From: Pseudomonas benzenivorans
Lineage (GTDB): Bacteria > Pseudomonadota > Gammaproteobacteria > Pseudomonadales > Pseudomonadaceae
DNA: 64,000 nucleotides
Assembly (NCBI RefSeq): GCF_900100495.1
Contig: NZ_FNCT01000020.1
Span: forward strand, 1 to 64,000
Reading direction: 5' to 3'
This document shows positions 1 through 10,729 of the stretch, piece after piece; position 1 is the first letter of the stretch, and each line of letters starts with the position of its first letter. The position numbers and the translations under genes are program-made. The notes beneath the pieces are model-generated. The model saw nothing but the letters and a program-made list of their open reading frames with translations. It searched no databases and was not told the DNA's origin.

Positions 1-26
1 TCGGTATTAACCGAGGCTTTTGAATT

Positions 27-102
27 TGGCTCCGCGACCTGGACTCGAACCAGGGACCCAATGATTAACAGTCATTTGCTCTACCGACTGAGCTATCGCG
101 GA
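27..102 (-). tRNA. tRNA-Asn (anticodon GTT)
   Basis: On the minus strand this reads as a full 76-nt cloverleaf. The acceptor arm TCCGCGA pairs with TCGCGGA, the D-arm carries AGCTCAGT, the anticodon loop is CTGTTAA (anticodon GTT, asparagine), the T-arm has GGTTCGAGTCC, and the 3' CCA is encoded. It lies downstream of the aminotransferase gene on the same strand, but a hairpin terminator and its own promoter lie between them. Confidence 0.97.
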
Positions 103-114
103 ACTACGGAGCGT

Positions 115-142
115 ATCCTACTGATTAAGAAGGGGAAGTCAA
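115..142 (-). promoter_or_regulatory. sigma70-type promoter for tRNA-Asn
   Basis: On the minus strand a -35 hexamer TTGACT (137-142) and a -10 hexamer TAGGAT (115-120) are separated by 16 nt, and the tRNA starts 12 nt beyond the -10. The -35 lies inside the descending arm of the terminator hairpin of the preceding gene. The promoter is inferred from sequence match only. Confidence 0.6.
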
Positions 143-158
143 GTGCTCAGACTTCCCC
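128..158 (-). terminator. Rho-independent terminator of the aminotransferase gene
   Basis: A perfect 9-bp inverted repeat (GGGGAAGTC / GACTTCCCC, 132-140 and 150-158, 9-nt loop) lies 9 nt after the aminotransferase stop. On the minus strand it is followed by the short T-rich tract TTCTT. The T-tract is weak, so efficiency is uncertain. Confidence 0.65.
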
Positions 159-167
159 CCGAGCGGC

Positions 168-1364
168 TCAGAGTACCTGGGCGATGGCCTGGGTGACGGC
201 CGGCAGGTTGCGCTGGTTCAGTGCCGCGACGCAGATGCGTCCGGTACCGACCGCGTAGATGCCGAACTCGCTTTTCAGCCGTTCCACTTGCTCGGCGGTC
301 AGTCCCGAGTAGGAGAACATGCCGCGCTGCTGGGCGACGAAGCCGAAGTCGCGCTTGGCGCCCAGGGCCGCCAGCTGTTCGACCATGGCCAGGCGCATGT
401 TGCGGATGCGTTCGCGCATTTCGCCCAGTTCGGCTTCCCACATGGCGCGCAGTTCCGGGCTGTTGAGCACGGTGGCGACCACGCTGGCGCCGTGGGTCGG
501 CGGGTTGGAGTAGTTGGTACGGATGACCCGCTTGACCTGCGACAGCACGCGGCCGGTTTCGTCTTTCGAGCCGGTGACGATGGACAGCGCGCCGACCCGC
601 TCACCGTACAGCGAGAACGACTTGGAGAAGGAGCTGGAGACGAAGAAGGTCAGCTCGGACTCGGCGAACAGGCGCACGGCGGCGGCGTCTTCCTCGATGC
701 CATCGCCGAAACCCTGGTAGGCGATGTCGAGGAAGGGCACGTGCTCGCGCTCGCGGAGGATCTCGAGTACCGCTTGCCAATCCTCCAGGGTCAGGTCGAC
801 GCCGGTCGGGTTGTGGCAGCAGGCGTGCAGCACCACGATCGAGCGGGCCGGCAGGTTCTTCAGGTCTTCGAGCAGGCCGCCACGGTTGACGCCGTTGCTG
901 GCGGCGTCGTAATAGCGGTAGTTTTGTACCGGAAAGCCGGCGGACTCGAACAGGGCGCGGTGGTTTTCCCAGCTCGGGTCGCTGATGGCGACGGTCGCAT
1001 CCGGCAGCAGGCGCTTGAGGAAGTCCGCACCGATCTTCAGGGCGCCGGTGCCACCGAGGGCCTGGGCGGTAATCACCCGACCGCCCTTGATCAAGGCCGA
1101 ATCGGCACCGAACAGCAGGGTCTGCACGGCCTGGTCGTAGGCGGCGATGCCCTCGATCGGCAAGTAGCCGCGCGGCGCGTGTTTTGCCGTCAGTGCGTTC
1201 TCGGCCTCGGCCACCGCGCGCATCAGCGGAATTCGGCCCTCTTCGTTGGTGTACACACCAACGCCGAGGTTGACCTTGGTGGGGCGGGGATCGGCGTTGA
1301 AGGCTTCGTTGAGGCCCAGGATGGGGTCGCGCGGAGCCATTTCGACGGCAGAGAACAGACTCAT
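168..1364 (-). CDS. tyrB: Aromatic/aspartate amino acid aminotransferase
   Basis: A fold-type I, PLP-dependent aminotransferase of the AspC/TyrB family (398 aa). It exchanges amino groups between aspartate or aromatic amino acids and 2-oxoglutarate in the cytoplasm. The N-terminus has the family pattern (MAPRDPILGLNEAF, then VNLGVGVYTNEEG). The PLP lysine lies in SSSFSKSFSLYGERVG, and the substrate-carboxylate region NYSNPPTHG is present. The start at MSLFSAVEM gives the family's usual length of about 398 aa; an upstream in-frame start would add 14 unconserved residues. It is divergent from uvrB, an arrangement I recall from P. aeruginosa. Whether the main substrate is aromatic or aspartate cannot be decided from sequence. 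Confidence 0.92.
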   Translation of the reverse strand: MSLFSAVEMAPRDPILGLNEAFNADPRPTKVNLGVGVYTNEEGRIPLMRAVAEAENALTAKHAPRGYLPIEGIAAYDQAVQTLLFGADSALIKGGRVITAQALGGTGALKIGADFLKRLLPDATVAISDPSWENHRALFESAGFPVQNYRYYDAASNGVNRGGLLEDLKNLPARSIVVLHACCHNPTGVDLTLEDWQAVLEILREREHVPFLDIAYQGFGDGIEEDAAAVRLFAESELTFFVSSSFSKSFSLYGERVGALSIVTGSKDETGRVLSQVKRVIRTNYSNPPTHGASVVATVLNSPELRAMWEAELGEMRERIRNMRLAMVEQLAALGAKRDFGFVAQQRGMFSYSGLTAEQVERLKSEFGIYAVGTGRICVAALNQRNLPAVTQAIAQVL

Positions 1365-1550
1365 GGATGCGGCAGCTCGGAGGAGGAGGGTGGGTGTTTG
1401 CAACACCCCGCTACGACTGGCGCTAGGGGTTGCGTAAATGGCCCGTTAGTATAACCAGCCAGGTCGCGTGCCGCGACAGCGTGCGCACGCTTTTCACCGG
1501 GTTTGACGTACGCTTTCAGGCGGCGTCACAACCGATTGTCGAGGTCAGTC

Positions 1551-3562
<2,012 letters not shown>

Positions 3563-3566
<4 letters not shown>

Positions 3567-3585
3567 GAGCAGGCTTGCCTGCGAT
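3563..3585 (+). repeat. REP sequence, left partner of the RAYT cassette
   Basis: GTAGGAGC followed by the imperfect palindrome AGGCTTGCCTGCGAT is a Pseudomonas-type REP with the 5' GTAG tetranucleotide. It overlaps the last codon and stop of uvrB. Its reverse complement recurs without mismatch at 4127-4149, on the other side of the transposase gene. Confidence 0.85.
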
Positions 3586-3610
3586 CGACAAGCAAAACAA
3601 AGGCGAAGGA

Positions 3611-4075
3611 ATGCCCAATCACTCCAAACCGCATGCTCACCGCCTGCGGACCGGCCGCTATCCCGAGCCGGGGCGCAGCTATTTGCTGACGACGCTCGTG
3701 CAAGACCGCAATCCCCTCTTCTCTGACTGGCGCTTGGGCCGCCTGCTGGTTCAAGAGCTCAGGCGGGCCGAAGACGAGAGCCTGGTAGTTTCCTTGGCCT
3801 GGGTCGTGATGCCCGATCATCTGCATTGGCTGATCGAGTTGATCGACGGTTCCCTGGAAACGCTCATGCGCCGGGTCAAATCGCGTAGCACCTTGGCGAT
3901 TAACGCTGCCAATGGGCGCTCAGGCCAGCTTTGGCAGCGTGGCTATCACGATCACGCCGTGCGTCGTGAGGAAGACTTTAAAGCGCTTGCACGTTATGTG
4001 GTGGCCAATCCGCTACGTGTCGGGCTGGTCGGTCACATTGGTGATTACCCGCTCTGGGATGCGATCTGGCTGTAG
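3611..4075 (+). CDS. rayT: REP-associated tyrosine transposase (RAYT, Y1/HUH family)
   Basis: A 154-aa single-strand DNA transposase-like protein related to IS200/IS605 TnpA that is thought to recognise and mobilise REP sequences. The metal-binding HUH motif is visible as MPDHLHWLIEL (H-L-H), and the nucleophilic tyrosine is probably the one in GYHDHAVR, followed by the family block ARYVVANPLRVGLV. The N-terminus (RLRTGRYPEPGRSYLLTT) is also typical. The ATG at 3611 follows GAAGGA with almost no spacer, so translation may be weak. It is flanked by inverted REPs and is convergent with the efflux operon. It probably runs as a non-autonomous resident gene rather than as a mobile IS. Confidence 0.9.
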   Translation: MPNHSKPHAHRLRTGRYPEPGRSYLLTTLVQDRNPLFSDWRLGRLLVQELRRAEDESLVVSLAWVVMPDHLHWLIELIDGSLETLMRRVKSRSTLAINAANGRSGQLWQRGYHDHAVRREEDFKALARYVVANPLRVGLVGHIGDYPLWDAIWL

Positions 4076-4088
4076 GCGTTGGCTTTTC

Positions 4089-4149
4089 TGCAGGAGCAGC
4101 CTTGGCTGCGAATGGAGGCCGGAAGCATCGCAGGCAAGCCTGCTCCTAC
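4089..4149 (+). repeat. Inverted REP pair (BIME-like) downstream of the RAYT
   Basis: A degenerate REP in plus orientation (CAGGAGCAGCCTTGGCTGCG, from 4091) is followed after a short linker by a perfect minus-orientation REP (ATCGCAGGCAAGCCTGCTCC, 4127-4149). The latter is the exact reverse complement of the REP at 3563-3585. It sits 7 nt from the 3' end of the efflux transporter gene on the opposite strand and may act as a bidirectional terminator. Confidence 0.85.
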
Positions 4150-4155
4150 AGGAAT

Positions 4156-5706
4156 CTAATGCGCCGCGCCGCCCGTGGAGTTGACCGGCAGCTTCCGGGT
4201 CAGCAGCACCGCGAGCATGCTGATGGTGAGGGCGATGCCGATGCAGTGGAAGGCGTCGTTGTAGGCCATGATCGCCGCCTGCTGATGGGTGATCTCGCCG
4301 AGCCTGGCCAGCGCCGCCTGCTGGCTGCCGAGCTGCTCGGTGAGCAGCGCCAGGCGTTCGGCGACCTGCGGGTTGCTCGGCACCAGGGCCTCGCGCAGGT
4401 AGTCGAAATAGACCTTGGCGCGGCTGTCGAGCAGGGTCGCGAGCAGGGCGATGCCGATGGCGCCGCCGAGGTTGCGCAGGATGTTGAACAGGCTGGAGGC
4501 CGAGCCGGCGTCCTGCGGCTGCACGTAGACCGTGGCGATCAGCGAGATGGTCACCATCACCAGCGGCTGGCCGAGGGCACGGATGATCTGGATATGGTTG
4601 AACTGCTCGCCGGCAAAATCCGGGTTGAGCACCCCGGAGGCGAAGCTGGCCGCACCGAACAGGCCGAAGCCCAGGGCGCACAGTAGCTTCGGCGCGACCC
4701 GCTTCATCAGCAGCGGCACCAGCGGGATCAGGAACAGCTGCGGCACCCCCATCCACATGATCACCTCGCCGATCTGCAGGGCGTTGTAGCCCTGGATCTG
4801 CGCCAGGTACAGCGGCAGCACGTAGATCGAGCCGTACAGGCCCATGCCCAGGCCGACGCTGGAGATGCTCGACAGGCCGAAGTTGCGCTCACGCAGCACA
4901 CCGAGGTTGATCAGCGGGTTGGGCCGCGACAGCTGCAGGATGACGAACAGCACCAGGCTGATTGCGGCGATGCTGCCGAGCCCGGCGATCAGGCTGGACT
5001 CCAGCCAGTCCTTGCGATGCCCTTCTTCGAGGAATACCTGCAGGCAGCCCAGGCCCAGGCCGAGGGTCAGGATACCGGCATAGTCGGTGCGCTTGAGCAG
5101 CTGCCAGTGCGGCGCCTTCTTTTCCAGGCCATAGAGCAGCCCGGCGATCATCAGCAGGCCCGGCGGCACATTGATATAGAAGATGTACTGCCAACCGAAG
5201 TTCTCCGTCAGCCAGCCGCCGAGGCTCGGGCCGATTGACGGGGCGAAGGTCGCGGTCAGGGCGAACAAGGCCATGCCCTTGGCGCGGTGGTGTTCCGGCA
5301 GCTTGATCAGGGTCAGGGTGAACGCCAGGGGGATCAGCGCGCCGCCGGTGAAGCCCTGCAGGGCGCGGAAGGCGATCATGCTCTCCAGGCTCCAGGCCAG
5401 CGAGCAGAGCAGCGAGGACGCGAGGAAGCCGATCGACACCCAGACCGCCAGGCGCCGGGCCGAGAGCAGCTGCACCAGCCAGGCGGTGAGCGGGATCATG
5501 ATGATCTCGGCGACCAGGTAGGAGGTGGAGATCCACGAACCTTCCTCCAGGGTGGCCGACAGCGCACCCTGGATGTCCTTCAGCGAGGCGTTGGTGATCT
5601 GGATGTCCAGCACCGCCATGAAGGCGCCGAGCATGGCGCTGAGCACAGCGAGCCAGTCGCGCCGGCTCGGTTCGCCGCTCGGGCGGATCAGCGCATCAGC
5701 CGCCAT
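4156..5706 (-). CDS. emrB: EmrB/QacA-type MFS drug efflux transporter (DHA2 family)
   Basis: A 516-aa inner-membrane proton antiporter with about 14 predicted hydrophobic segments. The first helix region carries the D-x-x-x-N pattern MAVLDIQITNASLKDI. Other EmrB features are GSWISTSYLVAEIIMIPL, RALQGFTGGALIPLAF and FAPSIGPSLGGWL. The start overlaps the stop of the upstream membrane-fusion protein by 11 nt with no clear ribosome-binding site, so translation is probably coupled. With the adaptor it would form a tripartite pump using an outer-membrane channel encoded elsewhere. Substrates are unknown. Confidence 0.92.
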   Translation of the reverse strand: MAADALIRPSGEPSRRDWLAVLSAMLGAFMAVLDIQITNASLKDIQGALSATLEEGSWISTSYLVAEIIMIPLTAWLVQLLSARRLAVWVSIGFLASSLLCSLAWSLESMIAFRALQGFTGGALIPLAFTLTLIKLPEHHRAKGMALFALTATFAPSIGPSLGGWLTENFGWQYIFYINVPPGLLMIAGLLYGLEKKAPHWQLLKRTDYAGILTLGLGLGCLQVFLEEGHRKDWLESSLIAGLGSIAAISLVLFVILQLSRPNPLINLGVLRERNFGLSSISSVGLGMGLYGSIYVLPLYLAQIQGYNALQIGEVIMWMGVPQLFLIPLVPLLMKRVAPKLLCALGFGLFGAASFASGVLNPDFAGEQFNHIQIIRALGQPLVMVTISLIATVYVQPQDAGSASSLFNILRNLGGAIGIALLATLLDSRAKVYFDYLREALVPSNPQVAERLALLTEQLGSQQAALARLGEITHQQAAIMAYNDAFHCIGIALTISMLAVLLTRKLPVNSTGGAAH

Positions 5707-6745
5707 GCTGGGCGCCGGCGCTGATGTCGACCCTGACCTCGACCGACATGCCGGGGCGGATCAGGCCCTTGAGCGGGTGGTCCGCGGCGAATGTCAGCTT
5801 GACCGGGATGCGCTGCACCACCTTGGTGAAGTTGCCGGTGGCGTTGTCCGGCGGCAGCAGGCTGAACTGCGCGCCGGAGGCGGCGAACAGGCTGTCGACC
5901 CGGGCTTCGATCGGCGTGTCGGGGAAGCTGTCGAAGGTCAGTTCGGCCTTTTGTCCAGGGTGCATGTGGCCGATCTGGGTTTCCTTGAAGTTGGCCTGAA
6001 TCCAGTTGTCCTGGTCCGGCACCAGTGACAGCAGGTAGGCGCCGGCCTGCACGAACTGGCCCTGGCGCGCGGCACGCTGGCCGACGAAGCCGTCAATCGG
6101 GGCGCGGACCTGCGTGCGTGAGAGGTTCAGCTCGGCCTGCGCCAGGTCGGCGCGGGCGCTGGCTATCTGCGCCTCGAGGCGCTTGATCTCGGCCTCGAGG
6201 GTGCCGACCCGCTGGCGCTGGGCCTGCAGGTCCGCCTGCGCCTTGGCCACCTGCGAGCGGGCCACGCGGCTGTCGGCGGCCAGGGTGGTGACCCGCTCTT
6301 CGGAGACATAGCCCGGCTTGCGCAGGGTCTGCGCGCGGGTCAGGTCGATCTGGGTACGGCCCTGGGTGGCTTCGCTCGCCGACAGATCGGCCTGGCTCGC
6401 GGCGATCAGGCTGGCCTGCTGATCCAGCGTGCTGCGTGCTTGGGCCAGCTCGGCCTGGCGGGTGGCGAGGGTGGCCTGGGCGCGCTGTTTGGCGAGTTCG
6501 AAGTCGGCGCTTTCCAGTACCAGCAGCAATTCGCCTAGCTCGACGTGCTGGTTGTCTTGCACCAATACCTGGTCGATGCGCGCGTCGAGCTGGCTGGACA
6601 CCCGGGTGATCTCGCCCTGTACATAGGCGTTGTCGGTGCTTTCGTGGTAGCGCCCGATCAGCAGCCAGTGGCCGGTGAGGGCTGCGGCGATCAGGCCGAG
6701 GACGGCCAGGAAGACGAACAGGCGGCGTTGCAGTTGGGCGGGCAT
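5696..6745 (-). CDS. emrA: HlyD/EmrA-type membrane fusion protein
   Basis: The periplasmic adaptor of the efflux pair (349 aa). It has one N-terminal membrane anchor (LFVFLAVLGLIAAALTGHWL), the biotinyl-lipoyl-like half-motif STDNAYVQGEITRVSSQLDARI, a long alpha-helical coiled coil rich in A, Q and R (about residues 90-200), and the second half-motif RAPIDGFVGQRAARQGQFVQAG. The ATG at 6745 was preferred over a TTG 24 nt upstream; neither has a strong Shine-Dalgarno sequence. It is the first gene of the operon and divergent from a LysR regulator, whose product is the obvious candidate controller. Confidence 0.92.
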   Translation of the reverse strand: MPAQLQRRLFVFLAVLGLIAAALTGHWLLIGRYHESTDNAYVQGEITRVSSQLDARIDQVLVQDNQHVELGELLLVLESADFELAKQRAQATLATRQAELAQARSTLDQQASLIAASQADLSASEATQGRTQIDLTRAQTLRKPGYVSEERVTTLAADSRVARSQVAKAQADLQAQRQRVGTLEAEIKRLEAQIASARADLAQAELNLSRTQVRAPIDGFVGQRAARQGQFVQAGAYLLSLVPDQDNWIQANFKETQIGHMHPGQKAELTFDSFPDTPIEARVDSLFAASGAQFSLLPPDNATGNFTKVVQRIPVKLTFAADHPLKGLIRPGMSVEVRVDISAGAQHGG

Positions 6746-6829
6746 GGCAGGCGCTCGAAGCTCGGGCAATAGTCCGGGGAATCTAGCAGTGTTCCTTTCC
6801 AGGCTGTAGCCGGTAGACTTCAGAAACTT

Positions 6830-6848
6830 TGTTGCTTATGGGGAACAA
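6830..6848. promoter_or_regulatory. Candidate LysR operator between emrA and the LysR gene
   Basis: TTGTT-N9-AACAA (6830-6834 and 6844-6848) is an inverted repeat ending just before the LysR start codon. Interrupted dyads of this kind are common LysR-type binding sites. The LysR gene's probable Shine-Dalgarno sequence GGGGA falls inside it, so binding could also autoregulate. This is inference from symmetry only. Confidence 0.35.
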
Positions 6849-6850
6849 TA

Positions 6851-7771
6851 ATGGGGCTGGATGATGCGCTGATCTTCACCCGGGTGGTCGAGTGCCACAG
6901 CTTTACCCAGGCAGCCCAGGGACTGGGCATGCAGAAGTCCACGGTCAGCCGGCGCATCGCCCTGCTCGAGGAGCGCCTCGGCGTGCGCCTGCTCAATCGC
7001 ACCACGCGCAAGCTGCGCCTGACCGAGGTCGGCCAGGCCTACTACGAGCGCTGCCGGCAGATCATGCTGGATTTCGCCGAAGCCGAGCAGGCGGTGATGC
7101 AACTGCAGCAGGAGCCGTCCGGCTTGCTGCGCATCAGCGCGCCGATCGAATTCGGCCAGCTGTTCCTCGGCCGGGTACTCGGCGAATTCATGCGCCAGTA
7201 CCCACAGATCAGCGCCGAAGTGGAGCTGACCTCGCGGCCTGTCGATCCGGTCGAGGAGGGCGTGGATATCGTCATCCTGGTCGGCCAGCCGCAGGATTCC
7301 ACGCTGATCGCGCGCAAGCTGTTCGAGAGCGAGCGGCGCCTGTGCGCCAGCCCGGATTACCTGGCGCGGCATGGCACGCCGCGTACCGCCGCCGAACTGG
7401 CCGCGCACCGGGCGATCCTGCTGCCCCACGATTCGTCGCGCTACTGGCCGTTGCTCGACGAGAGCATCGCCTGCCAGCGGGTGCTGGCGTGCAACAACAT
7501 CACCTTCGCCCGCGAGGCGGCGCTGGCTGGCGCCGGGATTGCCGGGCTGCCGAGCATGATCTGCGAGCGCGCGATCCAGGGCGGGCGGCTGATCGAGCTG
7601 TTGCCCGGGGCGCGCCTGCCGGTCGGCGAGTTGTACGCGGTCTATCCGTCCCGGCGGTTCCAGGCGATGAAGGTGAAGACCTTCCTCGACTTCCTGATGG
7701 CCAGCCTGCCGGTCGAAGAGGGGCGCCAACTGGAGCGTACGGCGGCAGGCCTGTTAACATCGCCGCCTTAG
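6851..7771 (+). CDS. LysR-family transcriptional regulator
   Basis: A 306-aa cytoplasmic regulator. The N-terminal winged helix-turn-helix spans about residues 1-60 (ALIFTRVVECHSFTQAAQ, MQKSTVSRRIALLEERLGVRLLNRTTR). A linker helix and a substrate-binding domain follow (about 90-300, starting GLLRISAPIEFGQLFL). It belongs to the CrgA/AaeR-like subgroup by its general pattern. It is divergently transcribed from emrAB with about 105 nt between the starts, which suggests local control of the pump. The effector is unknown. Confidence 0.92.
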   Translation: MGLDDALIFTRVVECHSFTQAAQGLGMQKSTVSRRIALLEERLGVRLLNRTTRKLRLTEVGQAYYERCRQIMLDFAEAEQAVMQLQQEPSGLLRISAPIEFGQLFLGRVLGEFMRQYPQISAEVELTSRPVDPVEEGVDIVILVGQPQDSTLIARKLFESERRLCASPDYLARHGTPRTAAELAAHRAILLPHDSSRYWPLLDESIACQRVLACNNITFAREAALAGAGIAGLPSMICERAIQGGRLIELLPGARLPVGELYAVYPSRRFQAMKVKTFLDFLMASLPVEEGRQLERTAAGLLTSPP

Positions 7772-7938
7772 CGTGAGAGTCGCGCAGCGACCCTTCCTTG
7801 TTTCCTTCCCTCACCGGGGGGAGGTGGCGCGCAGCGCCGGATGAGGGAAGCGGGCATGCCGCGACGGCTTTCATGGTTCAGGCGCCACTCGTGGCATGCC
7901 CGTTAATCGGCATTCGTTCCAATTCTTCGAGACTTTCC

Positions 7939-9420
7939 ATGACCACCGTCCGCACCCGTATCGCGCCGTCGCCCACCGGCGATCCGCACGTAGGCACTGC
8001 CTATATCGCTTTGTTCAACCTGTGCTTTGCCCGGCAGCACGGCGGCGAATTCATCCTGCGCATCGAAGACACCGACCAGCTGCGTTCGACCCGCGAGTCG
8101 GAACAGCAGATCTACGACGCCCTGCGCTGGCTCGGCATCGAGTGGAGCGAAGGCCCGGACGTCGGCGGCCCGCACGGCCCCTATCGGCAGAGCGAGCGCG
8201 GCCACATCTACCAGAAATACACCGCCGAGCTGGTGGAAAAAGGCCACGCCTTCCACTGCTTCTGCAGCGCCGAGCGCCTGGACAAGCTGCGCGCCGAACA
8301 GACCGAGGCCAAGCAGACGCCGCGCTACGACGGCCACTGCATGCACCTGGCGCAAGACGAAGTGCAGCGGCGCATCGCCGCCGGCGAACCCAACGTGGTG
8401 CGCATGAAGGTGCCGACCGAAGGTGTCTGCGTGGTGCCGGACATGCTCCGCGGCGAGGTCGAGATCCCCTGGGATCGCATGGACATGCAGGTGCTGATGA
8501 AGACCGATGGCCTGCCGACCTACTTCCTGGCCAACGTGGTCGACGATCACCTGATGGGCATCACCCACGTGCTGCGCGGCGAAGAGTGGCTGCCGTCGGC
8601 GCCCAAGCTGATCCTCCTTTACGACTACTTCGGCTGGGACAAGCCGCAGCTGTGCTACATGCCGCTGCTGCGCAATCCGGACAAGAGCAAGCTGTCCAAG
8701 CGCAAGAACCCGACCTCGATCACCTTCTACGAGCGCATGGGCTTCCTGCCGCAGGCCATGCTCAACTACCTCGGGCGCATGGGCTGGTCGATGCCCGACG
8801 AGCGCGAGAAGTTCAGCCTCGACGAGATGGTCGAGCACTTCGACATCCAGCGCGTGTCGCTGGGCGGGCCGATCTTCGACCTGGAGAAGCTGTCCTGGCT
8901 CAACGGCCAGTGGCTGCGCGAACTGAGCGTCGAGGACTTCGCCGCGGCCGCGCAGAAGTGGGCGTTCAACTCCGACTACATGATGAAGATCGCCCCGCAC
9001 GTGCAGGGGCGGGTGGAAACCTTCAGCCAGATCGCCCCGTTGGCCGGTTTCTTCTTCGCCGGCGGCCTGGCGCTGGACGCCAAGCTGTTCGAGCACAAGA
9101 AGCTCTCGGCCGACCAGGTGCGCCAGCTCATGCAGCTGATCCTGTGGAAGCTGGAGGCGCTGCGCCAGTGGCAGAAGGAGCGGATCACCGGCTGTATCCA
9201 GGCGGTGGTCGAGCACCTCGAGCTGAAACTGCGCGACGCCATGCCGCTGATGTTCGCCGCGGTGACCGGCCAGGCCAGCTCGGTGTCGGTGCTCGATGCC
9301 ATGGAAATTCTCGGCCCGGACCTTACGCGTTTCCGTCTGCGCCAGGCCATCGAGCTGCTCGGCGGCGTGTCGAAGAAGGAAAACAAGGAGTGGGAAAAAC
9401 TGCTGGCGGCGATCGGCTGA
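7939..9420 (+). CDS. gltX: Glutamate--tRNA ligase
   Basis: A class I aminoacyl-tRNA synthetase (493 aa) that charges tRNA-Glu. The HIGH-type signature appears as [18 protein letters not shown] (residues about 9-26) and the KMSKS-type loop as KLSKRKNP. A zinc-type cysteine cluster ([10 protein letters not shown] ... GHCMHL) is visible. The ATG at 7939 was chosen because homology starts at [14 protein letters not shown]; the upstream open frame is unconserved intergenic sequence. The two tRNA-Glu genes that this enzyme serves lie directly downstream. Confidence 0.97.
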   Translation: MTTVRTRIAPSPTGDPHVGTAYIALFNLCFARQHGGEFILRIEDTDQLRSTRESEQQIYDALRWLGIEWSEGPDVGGPHGPYRQSERGHIYQKYTAELVEKGHAFHCFCSAERLDKLRAEQTEAKQTPRYDGHCMHLAQDEVQRRIAAGEPNVVRMKVPTEGVCVVPDMLRGEVEIPWDRMDMQVLMKTDGLPTYFLANVVDDHLMGITHVLRGEEWLPSAPKLILLYDYFGWDKPQLCYMPLLRNPDKSKLSKRKNPTSITFYERMGFLPQAMLNYLGRMGWSMPDEREKFSLDEMVEHFDIQRVSLGGPIFDLEKLSWLNGQWLRELSVEDFAAAAQKWAFNSDYMMKIAPHVQGRVETFSQIAPLAGFFFAGGLALDAKLFEHKKLSADQVRQLMQLILWKLEALRQWQKERITGCIQAVVEHLELKLRDAMPLMFAAVTGQASSVSVLDAMEILGPDLTRFRLRQAIELLGGVSKKENKEWEKLLAAIG

Positions 9421-9495
9421 TCGAGTCGTCCTCGGCAGGTCGGGTAAGTGTTTGTTCTGTCAGCATAAAAAAAGCAGTTGCAGGTGAAAATTTTG

Positions 9496-9524
9496 TTGAC
9501 AGTACCCAGGGGCGCCCTTAACAT
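9496..9524 (+). promoter_or_regulatory. Strong sigma70 promoter of the tRNA-Ala/Glu cluster
   Basis: TTGACA (9496-9501) and TAACAT (9519-9524) are spaced by 17 nt and followed by a GC-rich discriminator (GCGCCCCGTCC) about 18 nt before the first tRNA. The GC-rich discriminator is typical of promoters under stringent control. Confidence 0.75.
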
Positions 9525-9542
9525 GCGCCCCGTCCTTGAGAT

Positions 9543-9618
<76 letters not shown>

Positions 9619-9678
9619 ATCTCGACTCCTCCGGGAGTGCCAGAATCGGCTTCGGTCGATTCACGAAAAGGGTTTTGC

Positions 9679-9754
9679 GTCCCCTTCGTCTAGTGGCCTA
9701 GGACACCGCCCTTTCACGGCGGTAACAGGGGTTCGAGTCCCCTAGGGGACGCCA
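9679..9754 (+). tRNA. tRNA-Glu (anticodon TTC), copy 1
   Basis: A 76-nt tRNA with acceptor GTCCCCT/AGGGGAC, anticodon loop CTTTCAC (TTC), and encoded CCA. It is identical to the copy at 9928-10003. Confidence 0.97.
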
Positions 9755-9803
9755 CTATTTCCAGTCGCAGCATTTCGGTGCTGCAGCCAGACCGCAAGGT
9801 TTC

Positions 9804-9879
<76 letters not shown>

Positions 9880-9927
9880 ATTCCACGACAGGCCAGCCTC
9901 GCGCTGGCCTTGTTCTTCGAAGGTTTC

Positions 9928-10003
9928 GTCCCCTTCGTCTAGTGGCCTAGGACACCGCCCTTTCACGGCGGTAACAGGGGTTCGAGTCCCCTAGGGGACG
10001 CCA
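9928..10003 (+). tRNA. tRNA-Glu (anticodon TTC), copy 2
   Basis: An exact copy of the tRNA at 9679-9754 with anticodon TTC and encoded CCA. It is the last member of the four-tRNA array and is followed by a hairpin terminator. Confidence 0.97.
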
Positions 10004-10030
10004 TTTTCTTACCCGCCCTGCGGGATTTTT

Positions 10031-10066
10031 AAGGGTCATTCCTAACCGAATGGCCCTTTTGTTTTT
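10031..10066 (+). terminator. Rho-independent terminator of the tRNA array
   Basis: The stem AAGGGTCATT / AATGGCCCTT (10031-10058, one G-T wobble) is followed by TTGTTTTT. It lies 28 nt after the last tRNA. Confidence 0.85.
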
Positions 10067-10144
10067 CTGCCTTCGATTTTCCTTCCCCTGTAGCGCTCCG
10101 ACCAGCGGTAGGGTTTTCGGCTTGCCTTAATTTATTACAAGCAT

Positions 10145-10164
10145 AATATTTCAATCGTAATATT
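10145..10164. promoter_or_regulatory. Candidate TetR operator
   Basis: AATATT-N8-AATATT (10145-10164) forms an AT-rich imperfect palindrome just ahead of the TetR Shine-Dalgarno sequence (GGAGG, 10168-10172). Its position fits negative autoregulation. This is an inference from symmetry and location. Confidence 0.4.
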
Positions 10165-10178
10165 TTTGGAGGCCGAGC

Positions 10179-10718
10179 ATGAACGACAAGAAAGCCCAGA
10201 CCCGTGAACGCATCCTCGCTGCGGCGAGTTCCGCACTGATCCGGCGTGGCCCGGCCGAGCCGAGCGTCGGCGAAGTGATGGGCGCCGCCGGTCTGACCGT
10301 GGGCGGCTTCTATGCGCACTTCGAGAGCAAGGATGCGCTGATGCTGGAGGCGTTTCGGCAGTTGCTCGGTCAGCGCCGCGAGCTGCTCAAGCAGATGGAT
10401 AGCGAGCTGCCGGCCGACGAGCGGCGGGCGCTGCTGGCGGCGTTTTACCTGTCGCGCAAGCACCGCGACGCCACCGAACAGGCTTGCCCGCTGCCGAGTT
10501 CGTTGAGCGAGTTGGCGCGCCTGCCCGAGGGTTTCCGCACGGCCTTGGCCGAGCATGTGGAATTGATGGTGGCGCAGCTGGCGGCCAGCCCGGAAGAGGC
10601 GTCCAGGGTGCTCGCCGATATCGCCTTGATGGTGGGTGGCCTGGCGCTGGCGCGGGCGCTGGGCCCCGGAGAGTTGTCCGACCGCGTTCTACGTGCCGCC
10701 AAGGCGGCGATCGTCTGA
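10179..10718 (+). CDS. TetR/AcrR-family transcriptional regulator
   Basis: A 179-aa regulator. The N-terminal helix-turn-helix (about residues 8-55: TRERILAAASSALIRRG, SVGEVMGAAGLTVGGFYAHFESKDALM) is typical of TetR proteins. The C-terminal ligand-binding part is short and helical. GGAGG lies 7 nt before the ATG. The hydrolase gene starts 11 nt after its stop on the same strand, so the two probably form an operon. The inducer is unknown. Confidence 0.93.
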   Translation: MNDKKAQTRERILAAASSALIRRGPAEPSVGEVMGAAGLTVGGFYAHFESKDALMLEAFRQLLGQRRELLKQMDSELPADERRALLAAFYLSRKHRDATEQACPLPSSLSELARLPEGFRTALAEHVELMVAQLAASPEEASRVLADIALMVGGLALARALGPGELSDRVLRAAKAAIV

Positions 10719-10729
10719 GGAGACTGGCA

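Noticed and set aside
1407-1550. LexA/SOS box upstream of uvrB
   Set aside because: No CTGT-N8-ACAG or close variant was seen; uvrB is also not universally LexA-controlled in Pseudomonas.
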